Assembly (NCBI RefSeq): GCF_014641655.1
Contig: NZ_BMID01000001.1
Location: 248,001 to 312,000, forward strand
Origin: Pseudoblastomonas marina
GTDB lineage: Bacteria; Pseudomonadota; Alphaproteobacteria; Sphingomonadales; Sphingomonadaceae
Reading direction: 5' to 3'
Length of the DNA: 64,000 nt
Shown here: piece after piece, positions 26,979 through 36,015 of the stretch
How the letters are laid out: each line of letters starts with the position of its first letter
Numbering within the stretch: the first letter of the stretch is position 1
Position numbers and translations under genes: made by a program
Notes under the pieces: model-generated
Databases searched by the model: none
What the model saw: only the letters and a program-made list of their open reading frames with translations
What the model was told of the DNA's origin: nothing

Positions 26979-27505
26979 GTATCGGCCTTGCCGTCCCCGT
27001 CCACATCGACGCCGTCATGCGCGCGCGCTGCTTCGGCCAGCCCTTCGGCGCGGCCTTCCGCGCGCGCCTTCTCGAGCTCGGCCTCGCGCGTTTCGGCGCG
27101 CGCCTCGTTGGCCTCGACTTCGCCCTCGCGGCGGGCGCGCACGACCTTCCAGCTTTCGACGACATGGCCATAGGCGAACACCATCAGCAGCCCGCCGGCG
27201 ACCGCGGCGTTCTTCATCGCGATCTGGACCTGCGCCGGATCGTTGAAGTCGTTGTGGAAGAACAGGATCGTGAGGATCGTGAAGCCGAACAGCGCGAGCG
27301 ACGCGATCCGGGTGCCGAAGCCCAGCGCGATCGCGAGGCCGGCGACGACCTCGAACGTAGCGACCACCCAGACCAGCGAGGGCGAGAAGCCCTGCGAAGC
27401 GAGCATCTGTTCGGCCCCGCTCGGATCGATGAACTTGTTCGCGCCGGCGGCGACGAACAGGATCGCGATCAGGATACGCCCGATAATGGCTGCGATGGTG
27501 GCCAT
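26975..27505 (-). CDS. DoxX family membrane protein
   Basis: A 176-residue protein with four membrane helices, the first containing R-I-L-I-A-I-L-F-V-A-A-G-A-N-K-F, typical of DoxX. A long charged Arg/Glu/Ala coiled-coil-like tail follows. It precedes the haloalkane dehalogenase in one operon; DoxX proteins often sit beside redox or detoxifying enzymes. The ATG at 27505 is chosen over a longer non-membrane frame. Confidence 0.85.
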   Translation of the reverse strand: MATIAAIIGRILIAILFVAAGANKFIDPSGAEQMLASQGFSPSLVWVVATFEVVAGLAIALGFGTRIASLALFGFTILTILFFHNDFNDPAQVQIAMKNAAVAGGLLMVFAYGHVVESWKVVRARREGEVEANEARAETREAELEKARAEGRAEGLAEAARAHDGVDVDGDGKADT

Positions 27506-27608
27506 GATATTCTCCCCGTTGCCCCCGGTATACCGACCCTCAACGAAAGGGCCTAGCATTGTTTCCCGGGCCCGGCGAACATGGAGCGCGTAAGGGAGAA
27601 ATTCGTGC

Positions 27609-28790
27609 TCAGTCCTCCGGCGCGAAACTGAGTTCGGCGCGCTCGCGCAGCCGCGCGACGAGCTTCTCGCCGAGGATCGCACCCGGGGTGCCGATGCCGC
27701 CCGGATGATCGCTTTCGAGCAGTGCCATGCCGGTCTCGCCGAGCATCCGGCTGGTCGAGCCGTAGCCCGGATCGTACTTGCCTTTCACCGCATATTTGAG
27801 CGACTTTCCATCGGGATAGAGGCCGATGAAGAGCAGGTCGTAGAACCCGTTCTCGCGCTCTTCGGGGGAGGGGCCTTCGCCGGGCTTGGGCCCGCCATCG
27901 CCGAACGGTGCCTTGAGCGCGGCGCCGATCGCCTTGGCCGCCGCCTTGCCCATGTCACCGGGGCTCGTCAGCACCATTTCGTCGTAGCGGAAGTCCTCGC
28001 CGTACTGGTGCCCCGAGAGGAAGTTCGTGCGATGGACGTTCTTGGTGTTGATCCCCGCCATGATGAAGGGCGCTGCCCAGCTTTCGAGCTCATCGTCATA
28101 GACCGGCAGCAATCCGCCGGGCTGGTCGGGTCCGGAAAAATCGCCGCATAACAGGAACGGGTCCTGCAATTGCGCGAATTCGCGCGGCTTCTTTGCCGCC
28201 GAGGCCATGGTCGCCTTGAAGCTTGCCGCGGTGCCGCCCGAAAACGTCCCTTCCATCTTGCGCACGCGGCCCTTCACGCGCGGGGCGGGCTTGCCGAAGC
28301 GCCTCACCGCCTCGGCCTGCAGCATCAGCACGCCGAGGTCGAACGGGATCGAATCGAAGCCGGAGGAGAAGGAGACGCGCGCGCCGCTTTCCTTCGCCTG
28401 TGCGTCGTATTTCTCGATCATCCTGTGCATCCACACCGGCTCGCCGCACAGGTCGGCATAGTGGGTCCCGGCCTTGACGCAGGCGGCGAGCACCGACTCG
28501 CCGTAGAGCTGGTAGGGGCCGACCGTGGTGAGGACGACGCGGGTGCGCGCGGCCATCGAGTCGAGGCTCGCCGGATCGTCGGCATCGGCGACCACCAGCG
28601 GCGTGTCGTCGGGCGCGCCGATCAGCGTGCGGACATCCTCGAGCTTGGCCCGGTTGCGTCCCGCCATTGCCCATTTCGGGCCATCGGACTTGCCACCATA
28701 TTCGCGCACGAAATGCTCGGCGACGAGGCGACCGGTATAGCCGGTGGCGCCATAGACGATGATATCGAATTCGCGTGTGGTTTCGGTCAT
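27609..28790 (-). CDS. Saccharopine dehydrogenase-like (trans-acting enoyl reductase type) oxidoreductase
   Basis: A 393-residue NAD(P)-binding protein: Rossmann motif Y-G-A-T-G-Y-T-G-R-L near residue 13, then a long catalytic region with C-G-E-P-V-W and S-G-F-D-S-I-P-F-D. This pattern matches saccharopine dehydrogenase family members such as the Mycobacterium trans-acting enoyl reductase, rather than true lysine-pathway enzymes. ATGA overlap with the hydrolase/OsmC gene upstream implies co-expression. Substrate unknown, perhaps a lipid. Confidence 0.85.
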   Translation of the reverse strand: MTETTREFDIIVYGATGYTGRLVAEHFVREYGGKSDGPKWAMAGRNRAKLEDVRTLIGAPDDTPLVVADADDPASLDSMAARTRVVLTTVGPYQLYGESVLAACVKAGTHYADLCGEPVWMHRMIEKYDAQAKESGARVSFSSGFDSIPFDLGVLMLQAEAVRRFGKPAPRVKGRVRKMEGTFSGGTAASFKATMASAAKKPREFAQLQDPFLLCGDFSGPDQPGGLLPVYDDELESWAAPFIMAGINTKNVHRTNFLSGHQYGEDFRYDEMVLTSPGDMGKAAAKAIGAALKAPFGDGGPKPGEGPSPEERENGFYDLLFIGLYPDGKSLKYAVKGKYDPGYGSTSRMLGETGMALLESDHPGGIGTPGAILGEKLVARLRERAELSFAPED

Positions 28791-29986
28791 TCGGACAGCT
28801 CCGTATGGATGTGCAGATCGCCTTCGAGCGTACGGTGGACGGGGCACTTGTCGGCCACTTCGGCCAGCTTGTCGACAACCTCCTGCGGAAGGTCGCCGTC
28901 GAAACGCAGCGTGCGATGGATCGCCTGCACGCGCGGTTCGTCCTCGCAATGATCGCAATCCTTCGCGTGGTCGCGATCGTGGGTCAGCCGGACCTCGACC
29001 CCGTGGAAGGGCAGGCCCTCGCGCTCGGCGTAGAACTTCATCGTCATCGCGGTGCAGGTGCCAAGCCCGGCGAGCAGCAGGTCGTAGGGTGTCGGGCCGA
29101 GGTCCTCTCCGCCGTAGGATCGCGGCTCGTCGGCGGTCAGGACATGGTGGCCGGTGACCACTTCGGTGCCCCATTTGCCGTTGCCGGTGCGCACGATCAC
29201 GCCGTTTTCGGGATGCGCCACCGGGTCCTTTGGCATGAAGCGCGCGGCCCAGCCCGCGATCATCTCGCTGGCGAAATCGGCATCCGCCTCGTCAGTCATC
29301 AAATGGTCCGCTCCTTCGAGACCGACGAAGCTCTTGGGATGGTGCGCGCGTTCGAAGATCGCCTTGGCATGCTCGATTCCGACGATCCGATCGGTCGGCG
29401 AATGCAGCACCATCAGCGGCACGCGCAACGCGTCGAGCTTGGCGGCGAGATCGGCTTCGCGCGTATCGTCTACGAAATGCGCGCTGATGGTGAAGGGGCG
29501 GCCACCGATCGCGACCTCGCCCTTGCCGTCGCGCGCGATCGCCTCGAGATCGCCCTCGATCCGCTCGAGCGCATGCGGCACATCGGAGGGGGCGTTGATC
29601 GTCGCAACGCCGTAGACGCAATCGAGCCGCGCGGTCGCGGCCAGCACCGCCGCGCCGCCGAGGCTGTGGCCGACCAGCAGCACCTTGGTTTCATAGCGCT
29701 TTGCCATCTCGCGCGCAGCGGCTTCGACATCGACGACGTCGCCGGCGAACCCGCTATCGCCGAAATCTCCCTCGCTGCCGCCCAGCCCGGTGAAATCGAA
29801 CCGCAAGGTCGCAATCCCGCGTCGGGCGAGCGCGCGGGTCAGGTAGGTCGCGCCTTTCGAGTTCTGGCTGCAGGTGAAGCAATGCGCGAACACCGCCGCG
29901 CCCTTGACGCGTCCGGCAGGCAGTTCGAGCGTGCCGACGAGTTCGTGTCCGGCGGCGGTGGGGAAGGTGATTTTTTCGCGTGGCAT
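28787..29986 (-). CDS. Alpha/beta hydrolase-OsmC fusion protein
   Basis: A 399-residue fusion. Residues 1-250 are a serine hydrolase (G-H-S-L-G with Ser108, Asp199 in P-T-D-R, His228 in A-D-H-L). Residues 255-399 are an OsmC domain with its two peroxidatic-type cysteines Cys311 (G-T-C-T) and Cys381 (K-C-P-V-H). OsmC proteins reduce organic peroxides, so the fusion may deacylate and detoxify lipid peroxides. This architecture is known in proteobacteria. No signal peptide. Confidence 0.92.
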   Translation of the reverse strand: MPREKITFPTAAGHELVGTLELPAGRVKGAAVFAHCFTCSQNSKGATYLTRALARRGIATLRFDFTGLGGSEGDFGDSGFAGDVVDVEAAAREMAKRYETKVLLVGHSLGGAAVLAATARLDCVYGVATINAPSDVPHALERIEGDLEAIARDGKGEVAIGGRPFTISAHFVDDTREADLAAKLDALRVPLMVLHSPTDRIVGIEHAKAIFERAHHPKSFVGLEGADHLMTDEADADFASEMIAGWAARFMPKDPVAHPENGVIVRTGNGKWGTEVVTGHHVLTADEPRSYGGEDLGPTPYDLLLAGLGTCTAMTMKFYAEREGLPFHGVEVRLTHDRDHAKDCDHCEDEPRVQAIHRTLRFDGDLPQEVVDKLAEVADKCPVHRTLEGDLHIHTELSE

Positions 29987-30035
29987 GTCCTCTCCTCATA
30001 CGCACGAGGTCCGGATTAGGTCACACGCGGACGGC

Positions 30036-30590
30036 TTACAATTTTGGCAGGGTGACGCCGCGCTGTCCCATATATTTGCCCGCGCGGTCGGCGTAGCTCG
30101 TCTCGCACGGCTCGTTGCCCTTGAGGAACAGGAACTGGCACGCCCCTTCATTGGCGTAGATCTTGGCCGGAAGCGGCGTGGTGTTGGAAAACTCCAGCGT
30201 CACATGGCCCTCCCAGCCCGGCTCCAGCGGGGTGACGTTCACGATGATCCCGCAGCGGGCATAGGTGCTCTTGCCGAGGCAGATCACCAGGACGTCCTTG
30301 GGCACGCGGAAATATTCGACCGTGCGGGCGAGCGCGAAGCTGTTGGGCGGGATCACGCAGACGTCGGTCTCGCGATCGACGAAGCTGTTGGCGGCGAAAT
30401 CCTTCGGATCGACCACCGCGCTGTCGACATTGGTGAAGATCTTGAACTCGGGGGCGACGCGCGCGTCGTAGCCGTAGGAGCTGAGCCCGTAGGAAATGCA
30501 ACCGTCGCGGCGCTGCGCCTCGACGAACGGCTCGATCATGCCGTTGGCCTGCGCCTGCTCGCGGATCCACTTGTCGGAAAGAATCGCCAT
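30036..30590 (-). CDS. dcd: dCTP deaminase
   Basis: A 184-residue enzyme converting dCTP to dUTP for thymidylate synthesis. It has [10 protein letters not shown] near the N-terminus, G-K-S-T-Y-A-R (phosphate-binding), the catalytic Glu in G-W-E-G-H-V-T-L-E, and ends K-Y-M-G-Q-R-G-V. The ATG at 30590 has no recognisable ribosome site. It stands 50 bp downstream of the OsmC fusion gene's start, on the same strand, as a separate unit. Confidence 0.95.
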   Translation of the reverse strand: MAILSDKWIREQAQANGMIEPFVEAQRRDGCISYGLSSYGYDARVAPEFKIFTNVDSAVVDPKDFAANSFVDRETDVCVIPPNSFALARTVEYFRVPKDVLVICLGKSTYARCGIIVNVTPLEPGWEGHVTLEFSNTTPLPAKIYANEGACQFLFLKGNEPCETSYADRAGKYMGQRGVTLPKL

Positions 30591-30646
30591 GCGGGAGGGA
30601 TCGCGCAAAGTGGGGCGGGCGGCAAGGGATTGTCTTTTGCTATCCC

Positions 30647-30712
30647 CTCGTCATTGCGCGCGAAGCGAGGGTGCGCCTCGCCCTTCGGATAGCTGGCAAA
30701 GCAACCTTGGAA
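30647..30712. repeat. REP-like intergenic element, left copy
   Basis: Begins CGTCATTGCGCGCGAAGCGA, close to the CGTCATTGCGAGGAGC class of palindromic intergenic repeats of alphaproteobacteria, and can fold (GCGAAGCGAGGG with GCGCCTCGCCCTTCG). A related copy in inverted orientation lies about 430 bp to the right. Confidence 0.5.
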
Positions 30713-30797
30713 CAAATGCCCTCGCCAGCCCTCGCGAAGTTGATCGCGCTCTTATGATGCCGATGCGCCTAGCCACCGTGCAAATTACGGGACGAAA

Positions 30798-31061
30798 CTA
30801 TTCGAAACTAGATTTTTTGCATTTCGGGCAAGGATCTATAACCCATGGAAAATAAAATAGGCCTATGCGATCGCTAGTAATATACCCATGACCGCAAACT
30901 CTTGGCTTAAGTGCAAAATATAGATAGCATACAACTAACAATATACAAATTATCAAAACAGACATTCTGATATAAAAATCATCAAATAGAAAAGAAATAG
31001 GGAATAGAAATATTGATGAGGAAAGGATAGGTATCAATTTCTTGATTTTTTTATCGTACAT
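30798..31061 (-). CDS. Orphan AT-rich membrane protein
   Basis: An 87-residue protein from a markedly AT-rich stretch, unlike every neighbour. A Lys-rich head (K-K-I-K-K) is followed by two adjacent hydrophobic helices and a C-terminal tail with a lone Cys then P-C-P-K-C, which may bind a metal. AGGGG lies 7 bases before the ATG. Codon use is A/T-ending, suggesting recent acquisition. No family recognised; expression is uncertain. Confidence 0.5.
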   Translation of the reverse strand: MYDKKIKKLIPILSSSIFLFPISFLFDDFYIRMSVLIICILLVVCYLYFALKPRVCGHGYITSDRIGLFYFPWVIDPCPKCKKSSFE

Positions 31062-31137
31062 TATTGACCCCTATCGATTCGTGCATCCAGAAGTTTGTGT
31101 ACATTCCTCTGACACTTCATTCGGAGGAAGCGCGCGA

Positions 31138-31180
31138 GCTCTGGATTGCCGCCTCGGCTTTGGCTCCTCGCAATGACGGG
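31138..31180. repeat. REP-like intergenic element, right copy
   Basis: On the minus strand it reads CGTCATTGCGAGGAGCCAAA and ends GGCAATCCAGAGC, the standard shape of an intergenic repeat common in sphingomonad-type genomes (recollection, not a search). It abuts the end of the epimerase gene and could act as its terminator. Confidence 0.6.
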
Positions 31181-31182
31181 TA

Positions 31183-32196
31183 CTAGACCTCGTAATATCC
31201 GCGGTACCACGCCACGAACCGCCGGATGCCTTCCTTCACATCGGTCTGCGGGCGATAGCCGGTGAGGTTTTCCAACAAAGTCGCATCGGCCCAGGTCGCG
31301 GGGACGTCGCCCTTCTGGATGTCCATGTAGTTGCGCTTCGCCTCGACCCCGCACTCGCTCTCGATCGCGTCGACGAAATCCTCGAGCCGCACGCGGTCGT
31401 TATTGCCGATATTGACCACGCGATAGGGCGCGGCGGGGGAGAGCGAATCCCAGTCGGGAATGTCGTCCTTGCTCTCGGGACGCACCGGCGGGGTGTCGAT
31501 CAGCAGGCGGATGCCGCGCACCAGATCGGTGACGTAGGTGAAGTCGCGATACATCTTGCCGTGATTGTAGATGTCGATCGGCTCGCCCTCGAGGATCCCC
31601 TTGGTGAACTTGAACAGCGCCATGTCGGGCCGGCCCCACGGTCCATAGACGGTGAAGAAGCGGAACATGGTGGTCGGCAGGTTCCAGAGATGGGCATAGG
31701 AATGGCCCATCGCCTCGGTCGCCTTCTTGGTCGCGGCGTAGAAGGTCAGCGGGGTGTCGGTCTTCTGCAGCTCGGAGAAGGGCATCTCCTCGTTCGCGCC
31801 GTAGACCGAGCTGGTCGAGGCCATCAGCAGGTGATCGACCTCGAGCTCGCGCGCGCATTCCATCACATTGAACGTGCCGACGAGGTTGGAATCGAGATAG
31901 GCGCGCGGGTTTTCGAGGCTGTACCGCACCCCCGCCTGCGCCGCGAGGTGGACGATGACGTCGGGCTTTTCGGCGAGCATCAGGTCGTGCAATTTGTCGA
32001 AATCCTCGAGCATGCCTTCATGCGCGGCAAAATGCTCGTTCTGGGACAGCATCTGGTGGCGGCGCTGCTTGATGCGGACGTCGTAATAATCGGTCATTCC
32101 GTCATAGCCGACGACCGCGAAGCCCTCTTCGAGCAGGTGCTGGGCGAGATGGAAGCCGATGAAGCCGGCCGAGCCGGTGATGAAGACCTTGCGCAT
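31183..32196 (-). CDS. UDP-glucuronate 4-epimerase-like protein
   Basis: A 337-residue extended short-chain dehydrogenase. The NAD motif G-S-A-G-F-I-G is at 8-14; the catalytic set is Ser129/Ser130 (S-T-S-S-V-Y-G), Tyr153 and Lys157 (Y-A-A-T-K-K). The segment R-F-F-T-V-Y-G-P-W-G-R-P-D-M-A matches UDP-glucuronate epimerases (LpsL/CapI). It would make UDP-galacturonate for surface polysaccharide. It follows the UDP-sugar dehydrogenase gene by 9 bp, giving a two-step route. Confidence 0.9.
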   Translation of the reverse strand: MRKVFITGSAGFIGFHLAQHLLEEGFAVVGYDGMTDYYDVRIKQRRHQMLSQNEHFAAHEGMLEDFDKLHDLMLAEKPDVIVHLAAQAGVRYSLENPRAYLDSNLVGTFNVMECARELEVDHLLMASTSSVYGANEEMPFSELQKTDTPLTFYAATKKATEAMGHSYAHLWNLPTTMFRFFTVYGPWGRPDMALFKFTKGILEGEPIDIYNHGKMYRDFTYVTDLVRGIRLLIDTPPVRPESKDDIPDWDSLSPAAPYRVVNIGNNDRVRLEDFVDAIESECGVEAKRNYMDIQKGDVPATWADATLLENLTGYRPQTDVKEGIRRFVAWYRGYYEV

Positions 32197-32205
32197 GGTG
32201 AGCGC

Positions 32206-33468
32206 CTATAGGGTCCAGTCGGCCTGCCCGTCGAGAGTGCCCTTGAGATCGGCGAGTGTGCCGCCCTCCGCCAGCAGCTGGCGCAGCGCCTCGCTGCCCA
32301 TGTCGCGATAGTCGCGATGCGGCACGGCGAGGACGACGAGGTCGTAGGTCCGCTCGAGCGCCTGCGGATCGAGCGTGAGCCCGTATTCGTGTTCGGCTTC
32401 GGGACTGTCGGCGAGCGGATCGTGGACGGTCACGTCGTGACCCAGTTCTGCCAGCCCCGCCACGAGGTCGGCGACCTTGGAATTGCGCAAGTCTGGTACG
32501 TCCTCCTTGAAGGTGAGGCCGAGTACCAGCGCGCGACCCGGTTTGTGCCCGCGCGCACCGTGAAGCCGCTCGGCGACGAAGCGCGCCATCGAATCGTTGA
32601 TCCCGCGGCCCGACAGGATCACGCGCGGATCGTGGCCCAGCTCCTCGGCGCGGTGGGCGAGGTAGTAGGGATCGACGCCGATGCAGTGCCCGCCGACGAG
32701 GCCGGGGGTGAAGGGAAGGAAGTTCCACTTGGTGCGCGCGGCGGCGAGCACGTCCCAGATCGACAGGTCCATCTTACCGAAGATCTGCGCGATCTCGTTC
32801 ATGAAGGCGATGTTGATGTCGCGCTGGGCGTTCTCGATCACCTTCGCGGCCTCGGCGGCCTTGATCGATGCGGCGCGGAAGGTCCCGCCGCTGGTGACCG
32901 CGCCGTAGAGATCGGCGACCGCGTCGAGTACCTCGGGAGTCTGGCCCGCGACGACCTTGGTGATCTTCTCGATCGTGTGTTCGCGATCGCCCGGATTGAT
33001 CCGCTCGGGGCTGTAGCCGAGGAAAAAGTCCTCGCCGCAGGCCTTGCCCGAGACCTGTCCGAGGATCGGTCCGCAGACTTCCTCGGTCACGCCGGGATAG
33101 ACGGTGCTTTCATAGACTACGATCGGTGTCTTGCCCGCGGCGATCGCTGCCGGAAGCAAGGCGCCGACGGTGCGGCTGGCCGCCTCGACCAGCGAGAGGT
33201 CGGGCTTGCGCTCGGCATCGATCGGGGTGGGGACGGTGACGATGTAGAAATCGCTCGGCGGAATCGCGTTCGAATCGTCGGTCAGCGCGAGGGTGCTCGC
33301 CGAGAGACGCTCGCCGTCGATCTCGTCGGTACGATCATGCCCGTCGCGAAGTTCGGCTATACGCCGCGCATCGACGTCGAACCCGACCGTGTCGAAATGC
33401 TTCGCCAGCGCGACGGCGAGCGGTAGCCCGACATAGCCGAGCCCGATGACGGTTACCGTTTTGGACAA
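32206..33468 (-). CDS. Nucleotide-sugar dehydrogenase (WbpO/TviB-like)
   Basis: A 420-residue UDP-sugar 6-dehydrogenase with V-I-G-L-G-Y-V-G-L-P at the start, Y-E-S-T-V-Y-P-G, and the catalytic Cys in G-G-H-C-I-G-V-D-P-Y-Y-L. This form is closer to the UDP-N-acetylhexosamine dehydrogenases WbpO/TviB than to Ugd; the exact substrate is open. The TTG at 33468 is preferred: AAGGGGG lies 6 bases upstream and homology starts at once; an ATG at 33486 is the alternative. Upstream of, and co-transcribed with, the epimerase gene. Confidence 0.9.
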   Translation of the reverse strand: MSKTVTVIGLGYVGLPLAVALAKHFDTVGFDVDARRIAELRDGHDRTDEIDGERLSASTLALTDDSNAIPPSDFYIVTVPTPIDAERKPDLSLVEAASRTVGALLPAAIAAGKTPIVVYESTVYPGVTEEVCGPILGQVSGKACGEDFFLGYSPERINPGDREHTIEKITKVVAGQTPEVLDAVADLYGAVTSGGTFRAASIKAAEAAKVIENAQRDINIAFMNEIAQIFGKMDLSIWDVLAAARTKWNFLPFTPGLVGGHCIGVDPYYLAHRAEELGHDPRVILSGRGINDSMARFVAERLHGARGHKPGRALVLGLTFKEDVPDLRNSKVADLVAGLAELGHDVTVHDPLADSPEAEHEYGLTLDPQALERTYDLVVLAVPHRDYRDMGSEALRQLLAEGGTLADLKGTLDGQADWTL

Positions 33469-33575
33469 TCGAGGCCCCCTTGCCATTGCCACCCGAAGAG
33501 GCGGCTTATGCTCCGCCGGGGGCTATAGCGGCAAGGGGCTGAAAAACCGTTACCCGGCGATTCACCGCGACGCGA

Positions 33576-34073
33576 TCAGTTCACGACGATGCCGGCGGCC
33601 TGCATTTCGCTGTTGGTCACCACCCCGTCGCGATCGGAATCGACCGCGTCGAAATTGGCCTGCGTGCGCACGCGGTACTCGACCAGCGTGATGATCCCGT
33701 CGCCATTGGCGTCGAACGCCTGCATCAGCGGGGCGGGATCGGCCGGGATCGCCTGCGGGTTCACGAGACCGGCGAATTCCTCGGCGGTGAGCACGCCGTT
33801 ACCGTCGCGGTCGAGCTGCTGGAAGGCGGCCTGGTTCTGCCGCATCGCCTGGTTGTAGGTCTGCTGGCGCTGGGCGTTCATCGCCTCCTGCGCGGTCACC
33901 TGGCCATTGCCGTCGGCGTCGAGCGCGCCGAACTCGGCATCCATCCGCTGGATGAAGGTGCCGCGGTCGAGCGGCTGGTCGGCGGCCGGTTGTTGCTGCG
34001 GCTGCTGTTGCGCTGCGACCGGCGTGGAGATCGCGGCAAACAGCGACGCCACGAGTGCGAGGCGGATGGACAT
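33576..34073 (-). CDS. Secreted EF-hand calcium-binding protein
   Basis: 165 residues: signal peptide (cleavage at P-V-A-A-Q), a Gln/Pro-rich linker, then four EF-hand loops beginning D-A-D-G-N-G, D-R-D-G-N-G, D-A-N-G-D-G and D-S-D-R-D-G, each ending in Glu at loop position 12. All four look able to bind Ca2+. Periplasmic calcium buffering or signalling is inferred. It is a single gene between UDP-sugar and DUF885 genes. Confidence 0.88.
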   Translation of the reverse strand: MSIRLALVASLFAAISTPVAAQQQPQQQPAADQPLDRGTFIQRMDAEFGALDADGNGQVTAQEAMNAQRQQTYNQAMRQNQAAFQQLDRDGNGVLTAEEFAGLVNPQAIPADPAPLMQAFDANGDGIITLVEYRVRTQANFDAVDSDRDGVVTNSEMQAAGIVVN

Positions 34074-34163
34074 GGATGTAACCCCCGAAAAAATAGGAAA
34101 CTCTCCCTAGCGGGATGCCACACTCCGCTTCAACCGCAGATGAACGGGTCGTCCCCGAACGGG

Positions 34164-35948
34164 TCAGCGTCCGCCGGCGGCAATCCAGCGCTCGATCTTG
34201 GCCTCGAGCACCGGCAGCGGGATTGCGCCGGTGTTGAGCACCTGGTCGTGGAAGCTGCGGACGTCGAAATCGTCGCCCAGTGCGGCGGCGGCGCGGGCAC
34301 GCAGTTGCTTGATCTTCAATTCGCCCACCTTGTACGCGAGCGCCTGTCCCGGCATCACGATGTAGCGGGCGGTCTCGGTCTCGGCGAAATCGCGCGGAGC
34401 GCCGTTCTCCACCATGAAGTCGATCGCGCGTTCGCGGCTCCAGCCCTTGGCGTGCATGCCGGTGTCGACCACCAGCCGAACCGCGCGCAGCATCTCGCCG
34501 CCGGCCAGCGCGGCGACCCGGTCGATCGGGTCGTCGTAGAGGCCGAGCTCGTAGCCGAGACTCTCGGCATAGAGACCCCAGCCCTCGCTATAGGCGGTGA
34601 ACCCGCCGTAGCGCATGAAATCGGGCAGATCCTCGTTCTCGTAGGCGATCATGATCTGGAAGTGATGGCCCGGATTGCCTTCGTGCATGTAGAGCGCGAT
34701 CGAAGGGCGCAGTTCGCGTTCGGCGACATTGTAACCGCTGAAATAGAATGTCCCGGGGCGCGAGCCGTCGACCTTGCCTGGAAAATACGAGGCGGCGAGG
34801 CTGTATTTCTCGCGATATTCTTCATACGGGATGATCTGCAGCGGCGTCTCGGGCTGCTTGGCGAACAGTGCGTCGAGCTTCGGGTCGACCTTGGCGGCGA
34901 CCTCGTACCAGGCCTCCTGCAATTCCGCCTTGTTGGCATAGGTCGGGCGTGTGCGATCGCCGATCTCGGCGCGCGCCTCGGCGATCTGCGCGCTGATCCG
35001 GCGGACTTCGGCGAGGCCCGTTTCGTGGATCTCGTCGGCCGTGAGCGGCAGCGTCGTCATTTCCTGGATACGATAGGAATAGTATGCGTCGCCGCCCGGA
35101 TTGGCGGTCGCCGCGATCGTGTCGCGCGCCTGCGGCAGATATTCCTCGGCAAGGAAGGTGCGCAGCTTGCGCATGGCGGGAAACAGCGTGCTCGTGATCG
35201 AGGCGCGATAGGCCTCGGTCAGCCGCGCGCGCTCGGCCGGGTCGAATGTGTCGGGGAACGCGCCGAGCGGGGCGTAATAGGGGTTGGCCTCGTCGGGCGC
35301 GCCCAGTTGCGTGTCGAGCTGGTCGATCATGATCTCGACCGACAGGCGCGGCAGGGTGATGCCCTGCGCAGCGCCGGTCCGCAGCCGCGCGATCGCCTGG
35401 TCGATCCCTTCGGCGAAGGCCTCGTGCCGGGCGAGGTTGTTCTCGTAGTCGGCGACGGTGTCGTAGGGCATGAGCGCGCCCGGGGCCGACAGGCGCGGGT
35501 AGGAGACGTGGAAACCGCGAAAATGGTCGAGCGGCAGCGCGAGCGCGGTGCGCAGCGCCTCGCCTTCGGTTTCTGCCAGGCGGCGCTGCATGGTGTATTC
35601 GAACGTGTCGTAGACGACCTGGTCGGTCTCGCTCAGCGCCGAACGGTCGATCCGCCGCAATTCGGCGAGGTCGGCCTGCGCCGCCGCGCGTTCCCTGTCG
35701 TAATAGGCGGGCGAGAAATCGCCGAGCCGGTCGGCGTCGCTGAAATCGCTGCGGACGAACGCACTGACCGGATTGCGATCGAGGTAATCGGCCTCGCTGC
35801 GCTCGAGCAGCGTGTCGAGCATCGCCGCGGCGAGCTGCCTGTCGGTGGGGGCCGGGGCCTCGCTCGCGGGTATGCCGGTGCTGGCGCACCCCGCCAGCGT
35901 CGTGGCGGCGGCGAGCGCCAGCGCGGCGCGGATCGAAATCTTGGTCAT
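34164..35948 (-). CDS. DUF885 lipoprotein (metallopeptidase-like), copy 1
   Basis: A 594-residue predicted lipoprotein (lipobox L-A-G-C) of the DUF885 family. The putative metal site H-E-G-x-P-G-H-H-F starts at His422 and is followed by G-F-T-A-Y-S-E-G-W and Y-A-E-S-L-G, matching the H-E-x-x-H...E pattern of M32-like peptidases in altered form. It probably cleaves peptides in the periplasm. A second copy lies directly upstream on the same strand, 67 bp away. Confidence 0.88.
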   Translation of the reverse strand: MTKISIRAALALAAATTLAGCASTGIPASEAPAPTDRQLAAAMLDTLLERSEADYLDRNPVSAFVRSDFSDADRLGDFSPAYYDRERAAAQADLAELRRIDRSALSETDQVVYDTFEYTMQRRLAETEGEALRTALALPLDHFRGFHVSYPRLSAPGALMPYDTVADYENNLARHEAFAEGIDQAIARLRTGAAQGITLPRLSVEIMIDQLDTQLGAPDEANPYYAPLGAFPDTFDPAERARLTEAYRASITSTLFPAMRKLRTFLAEEYLPQARDTIAATANPGGDAYYSYRIQEMTTLPLTADEIHETGLAEVRRISAQIAEARAEIGDRTRPTYANKAELQEAWYEVAAKVDPKLDALFAKQPETPLQIIPYEEYREKYSLAASYFPGKVDGSRPGTFYFSGYNVAERELRPSIALYMHEGNPGHHFQIMIAYENEDLPDFMRYGGFTAYSEGWGLYAESLGYELGLYDDPIDRVAALAGGEMLRAVRLVVDTGMHAKGWSRERAIDFMVENGAPRDFAETETARYIVMPGQALAYKVGELKIKQLRARAAAALGDDFDVRSFHDQVLNTGAIPLPVLEAKIERWIAAGGR

Positions 35949-36015
35949 GTCGGCCTTCTCCCTTGCCCGGCGAGCCTATCGCGCTCGCCGGACTTTGGGA
36001 AGCAGCCGTGGCGGA

